The notes beneath the pieces are model-generated. The model was not told the origin of the DNA and searched no databases. It worked only from the letters and a program-made list of their open reading frames with translations. 5,298 nucleotides of DNA, taken from Erysipelotrichaceae bacterium (lineage in GTDB: Bacteria; Bacillota_I; Bacilli_A; Erysipelotrichales; Erysipelotrichaceae). A program made the position numbers and the translations under genes. The stretch lies in the NCBI GenBank assembly GCA_017511325.1, contig JAFWKS010000356.1:1-5298 (forward strand), read 5' to 3'. Below are positions 4,455 through 5,298 of this stretch, piece by piece; the first letter of the stretch is position 1; the number at the start of each line of letters is the position of its first letter.

Positions 4455-4904
4455 ATGGATAAAGTCAATTTGGTAATGGAAAAAGACAATTTCGTCCGTT
4501 TTGGGAAACGGCTCAGGGAATCTAGAAAGTCATCGAAAATGACACAGGTCGAGCTTGCTTCAAAAGTCGGTCTTCATCAGGTTCAGATCGCCGACTATGA
4601 GAAGGGGACCAGGAAACCGAACGAAACGAATATGACCAAATTGGCTCAGGTGCTTGGGGTTGATCCTATGTGGCTGGCCCTGGGAGAAGGGGAATCCGGC
4701 ATGGAAATTACCGCTTACGGATCGCACGTCAATCTCAAACATGTTAACTGCAAACCTGTATCGGTTTCTCTGTCTTCTTTTTATTCTGATCTTAATGATG
4801 AAGATCGCCTTCTGGTAAATGAACTGATCACATTGATTTACGAAACAAGGAATCAAAAGAATTCAAAGACCTCGTCAGGAATTGAAAAGGGTAAGTCGAA
4901 ATAA
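4455..4904 (+). CDS. XRE-family helix-turn-helix repressor, 149 aa
   Basis: A cro/C1-type helix-turn-helix domain spans about residues 14-78. It holds the first helix FGKRLRESRKSSK, then the helix-turn-helix proper MTQVELASKVGLHQVQIADYE (29-49), where TQVELASKVGL and the recognition helix HQVQIADYEKG are clear, then MTKLAQVLGVDPMWLALG (60-77). The C-terminal half has a weak Ser/Val-rich strand region (about 86-109) and a helical DLNDEDRLLVNELITLIYE (112-130), probably for dimer formation, and a basic tail. It is not a LexA/CI-type self-cleaving protein: no peptidase domain is present. The start is uncertain. The ATG at 4455 has almost no Shine-Dalgarno, and an in-frame ATG at 4476 (residue 8) is no better. 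The inverted repeat at 4429-4449 suggests it represses itself. It precedes the SSB-like gene, separated by a hairpin-rich leader. Confidence 0.88.
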   Translation: MDKVNLVMEKDNFVRFGKRLRESRKSSKMTQVELASKVGLHQVQIADYEKGTRKPNETNMTKLAQVLGVDPMWLALGEGESGMEITAYGSHVNLKHVNCKPVSVSLSSFYSDLNDEDRLLVNELITLIYETRNQKNSKTSSGIEKGKSK

Positions 4905-4911
4905 TATAATG

Positions 4912-4936
4912 AATCTGTAAAAAATAACAGATTTTT
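4912..4936 (+). terminator. Weak intrinsic terminator after the XRE gene
   Basis: AATCTGT (4912-4918) pairs perfectly with ACAGATT (4927-4933) around an 8-base A-rich loop, and T bases continue to 4936. It begins 8 bases after the XRE stop. The stem is A/T-rich and short, so its efficiency is doubtful. Its 3' arm overlaps the 5' arm of the larger structure that follows. Confidence 0.4.
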
Positions 4937-5013
4937 GCAATAAACAGCATTTTTGAAATCATAGAAATATGATTTTTATTATGCTGTTTTTTATTTGCAA
5001 AATTTGTCTGTTA
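4925..5013. terminator. Large nested hairpin, probable (bidirectional) terminator or attenuator
   Basis: Four paired blocks nest around one centre: TAACAGA (4925-4931) with TCTGTTA (5007-5013); TTTTGCAA (4933-4940) with TTGCAAAA (4995-5002); AAACAGCAT (4942-4950) with ATGCTGTTT (4981-4989); and AAATCAT (4956-4962) with ATGATTT (4969-4975) around a 6-base loop. Small bulges lie between the blocks. A six-T run (4987-4992) follows the inner stems and a five-T run (5015-5019) follows the outer one; A-runs on the left would serve the opposite strand. It lies between the XRE stop and the SSB-like start and probably separates their transcription or controls the latter. Confidence 0.65.
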
Positions 5014-5045
5014 CTTTTTAGCCATGAAAAAGGAGGGACAAAAAT

Positions 5046-5298
5046 ATGGCAAAACTTACTGTTTATGGACGTTTAGGGAAATGTGAAGAAAGGGGAACAA
5101 ACAAGGAGTATCTATCGTTCGGTGTAGCTGAACCATCCTACAAGGATAAGGAAACTAACGAATATGTTACCCCGTGGTTCAACTTTCTGATCAAAGCAGA
5201 CAGCCCGAGTGCAAAGTTTCTTAAGGCGAATGCCGAAAAGATCTCTGTGCTTGTTGTTTCTGCAAACGAAAGACAAGTCAGCAAAGACGGGAAGACCG
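5046..5298 (+). CDS. Single-stranded DNA-binding (SSB-like) OB-fold protein, 3' end outside window
   Basis: The first 84 residues match the layout of an SSB OB-fold. They run from the first strand LTVYGRLGKCEE (4-15), through YLSFGVAEPSYKDK (22-35), to TPWFNFLIKA (42-51) in the place of the usual 'T-x-W-x-x-V/F' strand, then a helix DSPSAKFLKANA (52-63), a strand KISVLVVSANERQV (65-78) and the start of the DGK turn (80-82). SSB proteins coat single-stranded DNA in replication, recombination and transfer, and element-borne SSB-like versions are common in Bacillota. The N-terminus is complete: the ATG at 5046 follows AGGAGG (5031-5036) with a 9-base spacer. The C-terminal tail, which would show whether the usual acidic tip is present, lies beyond the window. 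The sequence is divergent from housekeeping SSB, so an SSB-like accessory protein is the best call. Expression probably depends on the hairpins at 4912-5013. Confidence 0.82.
   Translation, partial: MAKLTVYGRLGKCEERGTNKEYLSFGVAEPSYKDKETNEYVTPWFNFLIKADSPSAKFLKANAEKISVLVVSANERQVSKDGKT

Noticed and set aside
4560..4856. Minus-strand 98-codon frame inside the XRE gene
   Set aside because: It is an antisense shadow of a clear helix-turn-helix gene.

Overview
The window looks like accessory DNA from a low-GC Gram-positive (Bacillota, probably Clostridia or a relative). The evidence is AT-rich DNA, strong AGGAGG-type ribosome binding sites, and many short, poorly characterised genes of the kind carried on integrative elements or plasmids. 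No transposase, integrase, relaxase, tRNA, rRNA or CRISPR array is visible, so the mobile-element reading is inferred from gene type. The recognisable proteins are a stand-alone HIRAN-domain protein, an AAA_14/DUF4143 ATPase, an XRE-family repressor and an SSB-like OB-fold protein cut by the window end.

Layout. Positions 1-784 hold a minus-strand pair: the HIRAN gene (485-784), then an unrecognised gene (468 down to 1, cut by the window edge). A divergent promoter region (785-938) separates them from a plus-strand run: a 62-aa protein (939-1127), another 62-aa protein (1165-1353), and a 97-codon frame broken by one in-frame TGA (1365-1655). Positions 1656-2088 are largely regulatory. They hold an extended -10 promoter, a terminator-like hairpin, a perfect 10-bp-arm inverted repeat, and the 8-mer TATTCGGC three times on the plus strand; the third copy forms a perfect 14-bp palindrome over the likely transcription start of the next gene (2089-2268, 59 aa). 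Positions 2269-2894 have no convincing gene but contain relic-like open frames, a 15-bp direct repeat and several hairpins. They end in three AGTGGCA boxes at an exact 32-bp period, just before the ATPase gene (2895-4241). A 213-bp gap with another relic-like frame leads to the XRE repressor (4455-4904), which has a perfect inverted repeat just ahead of its start. After it comes a nested set of hairpins with two alternative pairings, then the SSB-like gene (5046 to the end).

How the genes may work together. The SSB-like and HIRAN proteins both point to single-stranded or damaged DNA, as expected for element replication or transfer. The XRE protein is the probable local repressor. The ATPase appears to be a self-contained unit with its own iterated operator, flanked by degraded sequence. 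The most unusual signals are therefore in the DNA: the 32-bp-period AGTGGCA array, the TATTCGGC sites, and the mutually exclusive hairpins before the SSB-like gene.
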